From Candidatus Gastranaerophilales bacterium (GTDB lineage: Bacteria > Cyanobacteriota > Vampirovibrionia > Gastranaerophilales > Gastranaerophilaceae), in contig CALUVR010000001.1 of assembly GCA_944324285.1 (NCBI GenBank), positions 110,237-174,236 on the forward strand: a stretch of DNA of 64,000 nucleotides, read 5' to 3'. Positions within the stretch are counted from its first letter, which is position 1. Each line of letters opens with the position of its first letter. Below the pieces are notes generated by a model, which worked only from the letters and a program-made list of their open reading frames with translations, ran no database searches and was not told the origin of the DNA. This document shows positions 41,866 to 50,708 of the stretch, one piece after another. The position numbers were made by a program, and so were the translations under genes.

Positions 41866-43200
41866 TTATTCTTTCAGGAAAGATTCGTAATTTCTTGCAA
41901 GCAAGTGTGTCTTAACTTGATTAATTAAATCCAGTGCAACACCGACCATGATTATCAGAGATGTCGCTCCTATACCCTGAAGGGTTTTGATATTGGTTAT
42001 GTAGCTTGCAAACGACGGAATTAATGCAATTATACCGAGTGCCATAGCGCCGATAAATGTTGTTTTTGTAAGGATTTTATCTAACGCTTCCGCGGTTGGT
42101 TTACCCGGTTTTACACCCGGAATTGAAGAACCGTATTTTTTCAGGTTTTTCGCAATATCTTTTGGCTGCATATTCGGCATGATTGAAGCATAGAAGAAGG
42201 TTAAGCCCACAATCAATAAGAAGTAGAGCACATAATACGGAATTCCGTCAGGACTCATATATCTTGTCAGTGTCATTACGAAATCTTTGACCGCTTCGCT
42301 TTTGAAGTTTAATTGTCCGATTAAACTCAGAACAGTTGACGGGAACAACAAAATTGCAACTGCAAAGATAATCGGCATAACGCCGCCCGGATTAAGTTTA
42401 AATGGAATAAACGAATTCATTCCGCCATAAACTTTATTCCCGACCTGACGTTTAGGATTAACAATGATGACTTTTCTAACGGCTTCCTGCATAATGACAA
42501 TGAAAATCATAGTCACAAAGAAAATCGCAAGGAGTGCAAGCAGTCCGAATTGTAAAGCTGTACTGTGGGATACCATTTTTGCAGTTCTTTCCGCATATAC
42601 AGGAATCCCTGCAATAATACCTACAAAGATTATTAAGGAACCTCCGTTCCCAATACCTTTTTCGGTAATAAGTTCTGATATCCACATTACAAGCATTGAA
42701 CCCGCAGTTAATACCGCAATTGAACTGATAAAGAATAAGTGATGGTTAACCCCCGGCATAATTGCTCCAGGAAGATGTCTCATAAAAATCATGAAGATTA
42801 ATGACTGAAACACCGCAAGAACAACCGTAAATATTCTGGTATACTGTGATAATTTACGTCTGCCGGCTTCTCCTTCTTCAGTTTGCAGTTTTTCCAGAGA
42901 AGGAATTACTACTGATACAAGCTGAACAATAATTGAAGATGTAATGAACGGTCCGATACCTAATGCGAAAATAGATACGTTCCCCAATGCGCCGCCAGTG
43001 AATAAGTCCAGAAAACCAATTATATTGTTTCCTGCTGCAATATTTGCGAAAACCCCGTTGTTTATACCATACAAAGGTAATTGTGCGCCGAGTCTGAATA
43101 CTGCTATCATCAGAAACGTAAAAATAATTTTCTGCTTTAAGCCGGACGCATGCCACATTGACATTAAATCTTCGGTAGAAGGCATTCTCATCTGTGCCAT
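41866..43200 (-). CDS. secY: Preprotein translocase subunit SecY
   Basis: A 444-aa, ten-helix channel subunit of the Sec translocon. MFRLGAQLPLYGIN-like N-terminus (FRLGAQLPLYGINNGVF), the plug region LGIGPFITSSIIVQLVSVVIPSLEKLQTEEGEAGRRKLSQYTR and the TFFYASIMPNMQPKDIAKNLKKYGSSIPGVKPGKPT cytosolic loop are characteristic. The start overlaps the rplO stop by one base. A terminator follows; the adk-map-infA genes that often come next are absent. Confidence 0.96.
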   Translation of the reverse strand: MAQMRMPSTEDLMSMWHASGLKQKIIFTFLMIAVFRLGAQLPLYGINNGVFANIAAGNNIIGFLDLFTGGALGNVSIFALGIGPFITSSIIVQLVSVVIPSLEKLQTEEGEAGRRKLSQYTRIFTVVLAVFQSLIFMIFMRHLPGAIMPGVNHHLFFISSIAVLTAGSMLVMWISELITEKGIGNGGSLIIFVGIIAGIPVYAERTAKMVSHSTALQFGLLALLAIFFVTMIFIVIMQEAVRKVIIVNPKRQVGNKVYGGMNSFIPFKLNPGGVMPIIFAVAILLFPSTVLSLIGQLNFKSEAVKDFVMTLTRYMSPDGIPYYVLYFLLIVGLTFFYASIMPNMQPKDIAKNLKKYGSSIPGVKPGKPTAEALDKILTKTTFIGAMALGIIALIPSFASYITNIKTLQGIGATSLIIMVGVALDLINQVKTHLLARNYESFLKE

Positions 43201-43652
43201 TATACTAACTCAACCTTTCCGCCTGCAGCTTCGATTTTAGCTTTTGCTGACGGTGTTACGTAGCTTGCTTTAACCGTAATTGCAGATTTAATTTCACCAT
43301 TACCTAAAATTCTCAAGCCGTCTGCTGAAGATGAAGCCTTACCTGCTTCTTTTAAAGCTTCAAGAGAAACTTCTTTCATGCCTAATCCTTCAAGTCTTCC
43401 GACATTGATAGCTTCAAATGATAATTTTTTGTACACCTGGAAGCCTTTCAATTTAGGTAATCTTCTGTAAGCCGGCATCTGACCGCCTTCAAAACCTCTT
43501 TTAGAAGCACTGCCTGAACGTTGTCCTTCACCGTTATGACCGCGGCAAGATGTTTTACCTCTGCCTGATGAACGACCTCTGCCTACTCTTTTTGTTTTAT
43601 GAGTTGAACCTTCTGCAGGTTTCAAGCTTTCTAATGTAATCATTTCTGACAT
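43200..43652 (-). CDS. rplO: 50S ribosomal protein L15
   Basis: 150 residues. LKPAEGSTHKTKRVGRGRSSGRGKTSCRGHNGEGQRSG is the Arg/Gly-rich extension that threads into 23S rRNA, followed by GFEGGQMPAYRRLPKLKGF and the C-terminal VKASYVTPSAKAKIEAAGGKVELV. Standard length. It lies between rpmD and secY as in the spc operon, though 110 nt separate it from rpmD, more than usual. Confidence 0.96.
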   Translation of the reverse strand: MSEMITLESLKPAEGSTHKTKRVGRGRSSGRGKTSCRGHNGEGQRSGSASKRGFEGGQMPAYRRLPKLKGFQVYKKLSFEAINVGRLEGLGMKEVSLEALKEAGKASSSADGLRILGNGEIKSAITVKASYVTPSAKAKIEAAGGKVELV

Positions 43653-43762
43653 TTTTATTTTCCTTTTTGTAATTTGTATGACTGCTCGCTTTTGCCGGTA
43701 TTGTTAAAGGCTGTTATGCCTCTGTCTTACCCACCAGCCCTCACTTACGCAGCCAGCTAACA

Positions 43763-43954
43763 TTAATCAACGATTTGAACAAGGTGTGAAACTTTGTTTA
43801 CCATACCTAAAATAGTAGGTGAATCATAGTGTTCAACAACCTGATCTTTTTTAGTAAAGCCGAGGGCTCTTACTACTTTTCTTTGAGCTTCGGAAGCTCC
43901 GATTAAACCTCTTACGAGTTTAACCTTTATTTGTTTATTTCCTGTTTTTGCCAT
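43763..43954 (-). CDS. rpmD: 50S ribosomal protein L30
   Basis: 63 residues: IKVKLVRGLIGASEAQRKVVRALGFTKKDQVVEHYDSPTILGMVNKVSHLVQIVD matches the bacterial L30 fold and usual length of about 60. Order rpsE-rpmD-rplO-secY is the conserved spc order. Confidence 0.94.
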   Translation of the reverse strand: MAKTGNKQIKVKLVRGLIGASEAQRKVVRALGFTKKDQVVEHYDSPTILGMVNKVSHLVQIVD

Positions 43955-44012
43955 AATATTTTTCCTTTATTTATTATTCTTTTTCAACTTTTAAATACAA
44001 TTGGAACATTGA

Positions 44013-44660
44013 CTAGTTTAAAAGTTCAGCCATTGTTAAACCGCGTTTTTTAGCAACATCTGCAAACGGAGTTAATCTTTTTAAAGCATCCATTGTTGCG
44101 TTAGCTGCGTTAAGCGGAGATTTTGAACCTAAAGATTTTGATAAGATATTACCAATACCAGCAAGTTCAAGCACTGAACGAACAGCACCGCCTGCGATAA
44201 TACCGGTACCTTCTGATGCCGGTCTTAACATAACAGCACCTGCTCCTGATTTACCTGTGATAGGGTGCGGAATAGTTGTTTTGAAGATAGGCACTGTAAT
44301 AAGATTTTTTCTTCCGTCAGCGATTGCTTTTTGAATAGCGATAATAACTTCAGAAGCCTTAGCACAGCCAACGCCTACCTGGCCTTTCTGATTACCTACG
44401 ATAACGATTGCGCGGAAGCTTAATTTTTTACCGCCCTTAACAACTTTTGTTACACGGCTGATTTGAACTACTCTTTCAGTCCATTCACTCTGAGGTTTTT
44501 CTTCAGAAGTTTCTATTTTTTGTTTTCTGCCGCGACCTTTTCTGCTTCTTGCAGGTTTTTCTTCAGCGGCTGCTTCTTCTTGAGCAGGAGCGTCAACAGT
44601 TTCATTTTCGACAGTTGAATTTTCTTCTGCTGTTAATTCGTCTTTGTTTTCTAAATCCAT
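44013..44660 (-). CDS. rpsE: 30S ribosomal protein S5 with acidic N-terminal extension
   Basis: 215 residues; the conserved S5 core begins near residue 60 ([39 protein letters not shown]) and includes [40 protein letters not shown]. The first 60 residues are an added acidic then Lys/Arg-rich tail ([19 protein letters not shown]). S5 stabilises decoding accuracy. It begins the visible cluster: rplR, normally just upstream, is not here; repeats and a pilin gene are. Confidence 0.95.
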   Translation of the reverse strand: MDLENKDELTAEENSTVENETVDAPAQEEAAAEEKPARSRKGRGRKQKIETSEEKPQSEWTERVVQISRVTKVVKGGKKLSFRAIVIVGNQKGQVGVGCAKASEVIIAIQKAIADGRKNLITVPIFKTTIPHPITGKSGAGAVMLRPASEGTGIIAGGAVRSVLELAGIGNILSKSLGSKSPLNAANATMDALKRLTPFADVAKKRGLTMAELLN

Positions 44661-44811
44661 TGATTTTACCTTTCATAAATTAATAGTAATAAATTTCGTA
44701 TGAATTGAATACGCCAAAAATAAAGCTATTTAAAGCCTATTGGAATTCGTATTCGGGTTAAACTTTTCTGACAAATTTAAGTTAACATAAAAATATTTAA
44801 AAATCAAGCAT

Positions 44812-44943
44812 GAAGCTAAGGGCATTGTTAACTTTCTATTGCAATGAATTTTAAAATTTTGTCCTCCCCTTGCAGGAGGACCGAAATCTTTGATTTCGAG
44901 GAGGGGTAGCAATGAAAAGTTAACTGACTTGAAGCTTAAGGGG
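44812..44943 (+). mobile_element. MITE-like element B, copy 2, with target-site duplication
   Basis: The element (44823-44930) is bounded by inverted GTTAACTTTC and GAAAAGTTAAC and is nearly identical to 2774-2882 in reverse. Flanks GAAGCTAAGGG (44812-44822) and GAAGCTTAAGGGG (44931-44943) look like a slightly diverged target duplication. It stands between rpsE and the pilin-like gene. Confidence 0.65.
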
Positions 44944-45046
44944 ATATATCACAGTTTAGACTAAAGCTGTGCAATACTGTCATGCAAATAAATAAAAATT
45001 TGTCTTTAACGCAAAGAGCAGTCGTTGTTCAACGAAACAAAAACAA

Positions 45047-45084
45047 AAGCAAGTGCTGTCCGAGCGCAGCGAGTTCACTTGCTT
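45047..45084. repeat. Hairpin in the rpsE-pilin gap
   Basis: A perfect 9-bp stem AAGCAAGTG/CACTTGCTT with a 20-nt GC-rich loop. A smaller hairpin TCGTTG/CAACGA lies at about 45022. Nothing else is evident in 44944-45154. Confidence 0.4.
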
Positions 45085-45154
45085 CGGGTTGAGCTGATTA
45101 CATACGACTAGCGAATGTAGTTCCAGACCAAATTTTTATATATTTGTATTGTCT

Positions 45155-45838
45155 TTATTTTACCTTAAACGGGTAATCATCCGGTATCTGCCAGCCGTTA
45201 AGCTGAATTAGCGCTGTGCAAAATACATTAGCGGAATTCTGAACGCCACAGCCGTACGGTCCTTCGGTCAGAGAGTCTGTTGTATTTTCAGTTAAAGAAT
45301 GCCTGTATGGTTCAAACCCCTTTTTATAGTGAAATTTGTTTGCTTCAGTTTGTGCCCAGGGCGTAAAACGAAATGCAAAGTATGTAGTACCGCAATCCTT
45401 TCGCACAACTCCTCCGTTTTCTGTCTCTACTGCAAAAGTATCTTTATCAAAATTTTTAGCGTTAGGGAAAAAGTACCAATCGGTTATGGCTTTCCCCACA
45501 AGAAGTGTACCGTCATTGAAGTATATTGCTATATTGTATCCGCCATATCCAGAAAACTGCAGTGTCTTTATACTTGAAAGATATGGTAAGAAATAGGTCT
45601 TATAAAAATCTTCACAAGTGTCATCCTTGCAGCTTTGCGGCCAGTATTCTTTTGGACCGTTATCCTTTTCTGACAAGAGTATTGCCTGATTCATAACTGA
45701 ATAAATCTTTTTTAACTTTGCCTCTACTTCCTTATTCTTATTGCTTTGAATTAGTGTAGGCAGTGTCATTGCCGCAACAATTCCGATTATCCCGAGAGTT
45801 ACTAAAACTTCTGCTAATGTGAATGCTATTTTCTTCAT
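45155..45838 (-). CDS. Type II/IV pilin-like protein, 227 aa
   Basis: Begins MKKIAFTLAEVLVTLGIIGIVAAMTLPTLIQ, a textbook class III prepilin: basic leader, cleavage before FTLAE, Glu5, 20-residue helix. The soluble part has CKDDTCEDFY and two further Cys in CGVQNSANVFC. It is the full-length counterpart of the frameshifted gene at 24971. No assembly genes adjoin it. Confidence 0.9.
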   Translation of the reverse strand: MKKIAFTLAEVLVTLGIIGIVAAMTLPTLIQSNKNKEVEAKLKKIYSVMNQAILLSEKDNGPKEYWPQSCKDDTCEDFYKTYFLPYLSSIKTLQFSGYGGYNIAIYFNDGTLLVGKAITDWYFFPNAKNFDKDTFAVETENGGVVRKDCGTTYFAFRFTPWAQTEANKFHYKKGFEPYRHSLTENTTDSLTEGPYGCGVQNSANVFCTALIQLNGWQIPDDYPFKVK

Positions 45839-45938
45839 AAATTATACACCGCTAAAAATGTTATCCCATATGTAATTCTACTATAAAATCTTCAAAATAG
45901 CAATATTTTTATTCTGATTATTTGATATACCTTAATTT

Positions 45939-46163
45939 ATGACAAAGAAGCTGGATAAAGTTTTTCATAGAAAATTCGGACAGAGGGTTAGATATCTGCG
46001 AAAGGAAAAAGGTTTAACCCAGGAACAGCTGAGTTTTGAAATTGATGCAGATAACTCATATATTGCAAATATAGAAAATGCGCATAGAGATATCCCGCTT
46101 TCACGTGTCAATAAAATTGCAAAAGCCCTCGGTGTGACATTAAAAGAATTGTTTGACTACTAA
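45939..46163 (+). CDS. XRE-family helix-turn-helix regulator, 74 aa
   Basis: A single Cro/C1-type HTH fills the protein: FGQRVRYLRKEKGLTQEQLSFEIDADNSYIANIENAHRDIPLSRVNKIAKALGVTLKELF. There is no sensor domain. It is likely a small repressor; its targets are unknown. No ribosome site is seen; a TATACC -10 candidate ends 8 nt before the ATG, so the message may be leaderless. Confidence 0.9.
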   Translation: MTKKLDKVFHRKFGQRVRYLRKEKGLTQEQLSFEIDADNSYIANIENAHRDIPLSRVNKIAKALGVTLKELFDY

Positions 46164-46206
46164 TTCTTCTGCAGTCTTACAAACCTAAATATTCCATTTT
46201 TTCTGT

Positions 46207-47685
46207 CTATTTGTTGCATTTTACATTATCAAGCGCGCTTTCAAGCATTTTTATCATGCAGTTTTGGAAGCACTCGCACTGGTCTTTATTTTTTGCCTCA
46301 AATCTTAACGTAAAAACAGGCTCTGTGTTGCTCTGGCGAATAAGTGCAAAGCCGCCGTCAAAGACAATTCTCATTCCGTCCAGAGTAATAATATCTTTAA
46401 TCGGTGAGCTGAAAATATTTTTGTTATTGTTTACAGTTTCTTTTACATGTTCAAGAACCGTTTTTTTCAAACCATTCGGGCAAGGGAAACGAACTTCAGG
46501 GGATGAACATACATTTTCAAAAGGTTTAAGCATTTCCTGAATAGTAAAGTTAGGATTTGCTTTTTTGTGTTTAGAAATGATTTCAATAATTCTACAGCCT
46601 GCGTAAATTGCATCATCAAAACCATAATATCTGTCTTTAAAGAAAGTGTGTCCGCTCATTTCGCCTGCTAAGATAGCGCCTGATTTTTTCATCATATCTT
46701 TAATATAACCGTGCCCGGTTTTGCACATAATGGCTTCGCCGCCTGAATTATTTATTGTATCGTAGAGAACCTGTGAGCATTTAACTTCACTCACAACTTT
46801 TGGCGTAATACCTTGTTTTTTATAATTTTCAATAACATCAAGTGCGTAGATTAAAAGCAGTTTGTCGCCTGTTAAGAATTTCCCGTTATTATCAATAACG
46901 CCTATTCTGTCGCTGTCGCCGTCATAGGCAATTCCTACATCAGCTTTTTCTTTAATAACAGTTTCTTTTAAAATGTCAAGAGTTTTTTCGACACTTGGGT
47001 TCGGGTGGTGGTTCGGGAAAGTCCCGTCAGGCTCTGAATAAAGTTCCACAACGTCACAGCCGAGTTTTTTGTATAATTCAGGTCCTACAATTCCGCCTGT
47101 TGCGTTTGCACTATCAACAACAACTTTTACGCCTTCACCGATTTTACCGAAACGTTTTTCCATATCGGAAATATAATCAGGAATTATATTATATGTTTTT
47201 ACAACGCCAGCTTTATCGGAAATTTCAGGCGAGTCAAAGTCCTTGAAAGTATACTCTTTAACTTCCTTAATCTGAGTCTCATTAAGAGTATGTTTTTCAT
47301 AAGTCATTTTAAGCCCGTTATATTCTTTAGGGTTATGGCTTGCCGTAATAATGCAGGCAGAAATAATGTCGTTTCCGTTTGTTAAAGTTTTTGGAACTCC
47401 TACGACTTCGGAGTAATATCCTATAGGGGTAGGCGCAAGCCCTAAATCAACAACGTTTGCGCCTGTTGAGGTTATCCCCTCAATTAAAGCTTTTGAAAGA
47501 GAAGGAGAATGCGTCCTTGCATCCATACATACCGTAAACCACATATCGGAAGGACTTTTCCCTGATTTTCCTTTTAAATATGCAACAAGACCTCTGCCTG
47601 TATGTATATATAATTCTTCTGTTATATCTTCGCCGTAAATTCCTCTTATATCATTCTTTCCGAAAGCGTGGTCATATTTTTGCAT
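46207..47685 (-). CDS. Phosphomannomutase/phosphoglucomutase
   Basis: 492 residues of an alpha-D-phosphohexomutase. ITASHNPKEYNGLKM (phosphoserine loop, with the usual TASHNP), YDGDSDRIGVID (metal loop DGDxDR), GEMSGHTFFKDRYYGFDDAIYAG (sugar loop) and RQSNTEPVFTLRFEA (phosphate loop) are all present in order. It interconverts 1- and 6-phosphohexoses for surface sugars. I start at 47685 with GGGGAG 9 nt upstream; the frame to 47760 overlaps the divergent gene's promoter. Confidence 0.93.
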   Translation of the reverse strand: MQKYDHAFGKNDIRGIYGEDITEELYIHTGRGLVAYLKGKSGKSPSDMWFTVCMDARTHSPSLSKALIEGITSTGANVVDLGLAPTPIGYYSEVVGVPKTLTNGNDIISACIITASHNPKEYNGLKMTYEKHTLNETQIKEVKEYTFKDFDSPEISDKAGVVKTYNIIPDYISDMEKRFGKIGEGVKVVVDSANATGGIVGPELYKKLGCDVVELYSEPDGTFPNHHPNPSVEKTLDILKETVIKEKADVGIAYDGDSDRIGVIDNNGKFLTGDKLLLIYALDVIENYKKQGITPKVVSEVKCSQVLYDTINNSGGEAIMCKTGHGYIKDMMKKSGAILAGEMSGHTFFKDRYYGFDDAIYAGCRIIEIISKHKKANPNFTIQEMLKPFENVCSSPEVRFPCPNGLKKTVLEHVKETVNNNKNIFSSPIKDIITLDGMRIVFDGGFALIRQSNTEPVFTLRFEAKNKDQCECFQNCMIKMLESALDNVKCNK

Positions 47686-47729
47686 GTTAATTACTCCCCT
47701 AATTTTCTTCGTTATTGTATAATTATACC

Positions 47730-48614
47730 ATGAAAAGATTTTTCTCGAAATTATCTTCAAACGAAGCCGCTGCAGGGTGGATTTTTATTCTTCCTGCGTT
47801 ACTCGGAACCTTAATTTTTATAATCATTCCTGTAATTTGTTCTTTTGGTTTAAGTTTTGCAAAATGGGATTTGTTAAACCCCATTGAATTTGTCGGGCTT
47901 GCAAATTACAAGGAGATATTCACGGAACCGCTATTTGGAAAAATCTTTCTGAATACTGTTGTATTTGCGGTTGCTACATCTGTTTTCGGAGTAATAATTC
48001 CACTCGTTCTTGCTGTAATTTTAAACAGTAAAATAAGAGGGTCGGAATTTTTTAAAACAGCATATTTTTTGCCTTTTATTACTCCTATGATTGTAATCGG
48101 AATTGTTTGGCAGTGGATTTTTGATCCGAATATAGGAGTTTTGAATAAAGTTTTACAGCTGCATATAAACTGGCTTTATGACACTCATTTTGCAATGCCG
48201 GCACTTATTATCGTATCTGTATGGAAGCTTATCGGTTACAATATGATAATTTTCCTCTCTTCCCTCAGCGGAATTTCCAACAGCATGTTTGAGGCTGCTA
48301 AAATTGACGGTGCCGGATCTGTAAAAACCTTCTTCTACGTAACTGTTCCATTGTTGTCGCCTTCTATATTTTTTGTTGTTATTATTACTGCAATAAGCTC
48401 TTTTCAGATATTTGATTTAATTTATCTAATGACGCAGGGAGGACCGCTCGACAGTACAAATGTCCTTGTATATGCAATTTATAAAAATGCATTTGAATAC
48501 TTTAATGTCGGAAAAGCCTCTGCAATCGCTTACGTATTATTTATAATAATACTTGTCTTGACGCTTATACAGTGGAGTCTGCGTAAAAAACTGGTTTATA
48601 ATGAAACTGATTAG
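47730..48614 (+). CDS. Sugar ABC transporter permease (MalF/UgpA type), alone
   Basis: 294 residues, six membrane helices, with the EAA loop near the middle (MFEAAKIDGAGSVKTFFYVTVPLLSPSIFFV) that contacts the ATPase. GWIFILPALLGTLIFIIIPVICSFGLSF is the first helix. It belongs to the carbohydrate uptake family 1 permeases. No second permease, binding protein or ATPase lies beside it, so the partners must be elsewhere. TATAAT ends 7 nt before the ATG with no ribosome site: probably leaderless. The 3' end overlaps the convergent gene by 4 bp. Confidence 0.9.
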   Translation: MKRFFSKLSSNEAAAGWIFILPALLGTLIFIIIPVICSFGLSFAKWDLLNPIEFVGLANYKEIFTEPLFGKIFLNTVVFAVATSVFGVIIPLVLAVILNSKIRGSEFFKTAYFLPFITPMIVIGIVWQWIFDPNIGVLNKVLQLHINWLYDTHFAMPALIIVSVWKLIGYNMIIFLSSLSGISNSMFEAAKIDGAGSVKTFFYVTVPLLSPSIFFVVIITAISSFQIFDLIYLMTQGGPLDSTNVLVYAIYKNAFEYFNVGKASAIAYVLFIIILVLTLIQWSLRKKLVYNETD

Positions 48615-49006
48615 CGCTTATCCTTAACTACTTTTTTATACATGTTATTGTGAGGGGCGTCATTTCCCAATTTTATAATTTTCTCAAACGCAAATTTTAA
48701 CGGATTCATTTTTACTGATGACTTAAATACCGTTGTCTTTTCCTGCCTGAAATCATCCATTGTGTAATCAATCGGGGCGTTCGGCTTTAGGTTATATCTG
48801 GTAAATCTTACAAACGGTCTGCCTTCGTCATTGCCTATGTCTACCTTTAATCGTGTTGAAAAATGTGTGTTGTCAATATTTTTACGAGCTGTGTTTAATT
48901 TATCGAATTTGCCGCGTTCGATTGCGTAATTCACAACCTGCTCCAGTGAATCGCTTTTTAAAAATTTTGCCTGAAAGTTTACATTTGATGTCTTTTGTAT
49001 CTTCAT
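48611..49006 (-). CDS. Hypothetical protein, 131 aa
   Basis: MKIQKTSNVNFQAKFLKSDSLEQ opens a soluble, basic protein of unknown family. The middle is beta-rich (HFSTRLKVDIGNDEGRPFVRFTRYNLKP). The NVNFQAK-like N-terminus recalls the short Asn-Phe-Gly/Gln-Lys starts I associate with many unknown proteins of this lineage; this is an impression, not a domain match. Upstream TAGGAGAAATATAA offers a ribosome site. Confidence 0.68.
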   Translation of the reverse strand: MKIQKTSNVNFQAKFLKSDSLEQVVNYAIERGKFDKLNTARKNIDNTHFSTRLKVDIGNDEGRPFVRFTRYNLKPNAPIDYTMDDFRQEKTTVFKSSVKMNPLKFAFEKIIKLGNDAPHNNMYKKVVKDKR

Positions 49007-49159
49007 ATTTATATTTCTCCTAATAATGGTAAATTGCTGAATATTTATTTTTGCATAAAAAAGTTTAAATATTAATCTATGTTACAAAATACTAAAAACT
49101 TTAAAGACCTGCACAATTTTAGCCGTAACTATCCATATAGTTTGAGGAGAATGTGTGTC

Positions 49160-49300
49160 ATGTACGAAGATTTAAAAAAGGAACAAATTATAGTTGAATT
49201 AAAATCACTGATTAATAAAGCTGATGAATTTAAGTCTGATATTGACTGCTATTGCGAATTTATGCGTGAAACTTTTCTTGCAACTTCAGGATTAAATTAG
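49160..49300 (+). CDS. Small hypothetical protein, 46 aa
   Basis: MYEDLKKEQIIVELKSLINKADEFKSDIDCYCEF onwards: a single amphipathic helix pair with a CYC motif. I start at 49160, with GAGGAG 10 nt upstream; ATG codons at 49151 and 49079 are in frame but poorly placed. No family recognised. It precedes the CoA-disulfide reductase-like gene by 46 nt. Confidence 0.55.
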   Translation: MYEDLKKEQIIVELKSLINKADEFKSDIDCYCEFMRETFLATSGLN

Positions 49301-49346
49301 TCATGAGTGTAATGGATTTTTAAATCAACTATTTTATTATCAGTGT

Positions 49347-50708
49347 ATGAAGATAGTTATCATAGGCGGCGTGGCAGCAGGAGCAAAAGCCGCTGCAAAA
49401 TCCAGACGTCTGCTGCCGGATGCGGAAATTGACATTTATACTGACGATACGCATGTTTCATATTCAGCATGCGGAATTCCTTTTTATATAGAGGGGAATT
49501 TTGAAGACTATAAAACCCTTCTGGTACGTTCACCCGAAGAATTTGCCAAGGACGGAATTTTTGTACATCTTCAACACAAAGTGTCAAAAATTCTCCCTGA
49601 ATGCAAAAAAATTCTTATAGAAGATTTGACAGCAAAAAATGCATTTCTTGCAAGCTACGACAAATTAATCATAGCAACTGGCGCAAGACCGTTTGTGCCG
49701 CAAATAAAAAATATTGCGCTCAATAATATATTTACAGTTAGACGTATTGAAGACGCGATTAAAATAAGAGAGAAAATATCTTCATCAAAAAGTGCATTGA
49801 TAGTCGGCGGCGGCTATATCGGGATTGAAATGCTTGAAGCTTTTGTACGGCAAGGACTTAAAGTTACACTTTTTGAACGCAACGCACATATAATGTCAAT
49901 TTTTGATAATGATATTGCTGATTTAATCCAGACGCAGCTGTTATCAATCAGTGATAATAGATTTGATATATTTACTTCTGAAACTGTAATTGAATTCACA
50001 GGTGACAATAACGGCGTAAATGGCGCCAGAACAGCAGGAGGCAAGTACCTTGATATTGATATGGCAGTAATTTGCGCTGGGGTAAATCCAAATGTCGAAT
50101 TAGCAATCGACTGCGGGATAAAATTAGGCTCAACAGGTGCTATAGAAGTAAATGATAAAATGGAAACAAATATTCAGGATATTTATGCCTGCGGAGATTG
50201 TGTTCAGGAAATAAATATAGTTTCCGGAAAACCTGTCTGGATGCCCCTCGGGTCAAATGCAAATAAAGAAGGTAGGGTTGCTGCAATGAATGCCTGCGGT
50301 TTTCCCGAATCATTTACTGGAGTGCTCGGCTCTGCAGTTACCAGATGTTTAGGTCTAACAATGTCAACTACAGGCTTAACTGAAGCTGCGGCAATAGCTG
50401 CAGGATTTGAGCCGGTTTCCACAACAGTAAACAAATCCGATAAAGTCGGATATATGCCTGACGCCAATAATATAACCCTTAAACTTGTAGCCGATAAAAA
50501 AACAGGTTTGCTGCTCGGCGGGCAAGGAGTTGGAGCAGGGGACGCCGATAAGCGGATTAATACTCTTGCCACGGCACTTCTTGCAAAGTTGACCGTTGAA
50601 CAGTTTGTAAATAACGATTTAACCTACGCTCCGCCTTTTTCTCCGACAATTGATCCGCTTTTAAATGCAGCACAAATATTAATGACTAAGATTGAACCAA
50701 CGTCCTGA
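49347..50708 (+). CDS. CoA-disulfide reductase / NADH oxidase-like flavoprotein
   Basis: 453 residues of the single-cysteine pyridine-nucleotide disulfide oxidoreductase group. IVIIGGVAAGAKAAAKSRRL binds FAD; SYSACGIPFYIEG holds the lone redox Cys near residue 42; ALIVGGGYIGIEMLEAF is the NAD(P)H site; YACGDCVQE closes the FAD site, and a dimer domain follows. It may reduce CoA disulfide, polysulfide or oxygen. No ribosome site; TATTAT ends 7 nt before the ATG, suggesting a leaderless message. Its 3' end overlaps the convergent gene by 23 bp. Confidence 0.87.
   Translation: MKIVIIGGVAAGAKAAAKSRRLLPDAEIDIYTDDTHVSYSACGIPFYIEGNFEDYKTLLVRSPEEFAKDGIFVHLQHKVSKILPECKKILIEDLTAKNAFLASYDKLIIATGARPFVPQIKNIALNNIFTVRRIEDAIKIREKISSSKSALIVGGGYIGIEMLEAFVRQGLKVTLFERNAHIMSIFDNDIADLIQTQLLSISDNRFDIFTSETVIEFTGDNNGVNGARTAGGKYLDIDMAVICAGVNPNVELAIDCGIKLGSTGAIEVNDKMETNIQDIYACGDCVQEINIVSGKPVWMPLGSNANKEGRVAAMNACGFPESFTGVLGSAVTRCLGLTMSTTGLTEAAAIAAGFEPVSTTVNKSDKVGYMPDANNITLKLVADKKTGLLLGGQGVGAGDADKRINTLATALLAKLTVEQFVNNDLTYAPPFSPTIDPLLNAAQILMTKIEPTS

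Noticed and set aside
44730..44912. Minus-strand open frame of 60 codons upstream of rpsE
   Set aside because: Falls inside mobile element B; not rplR and no similarity to any ribosomal protein.
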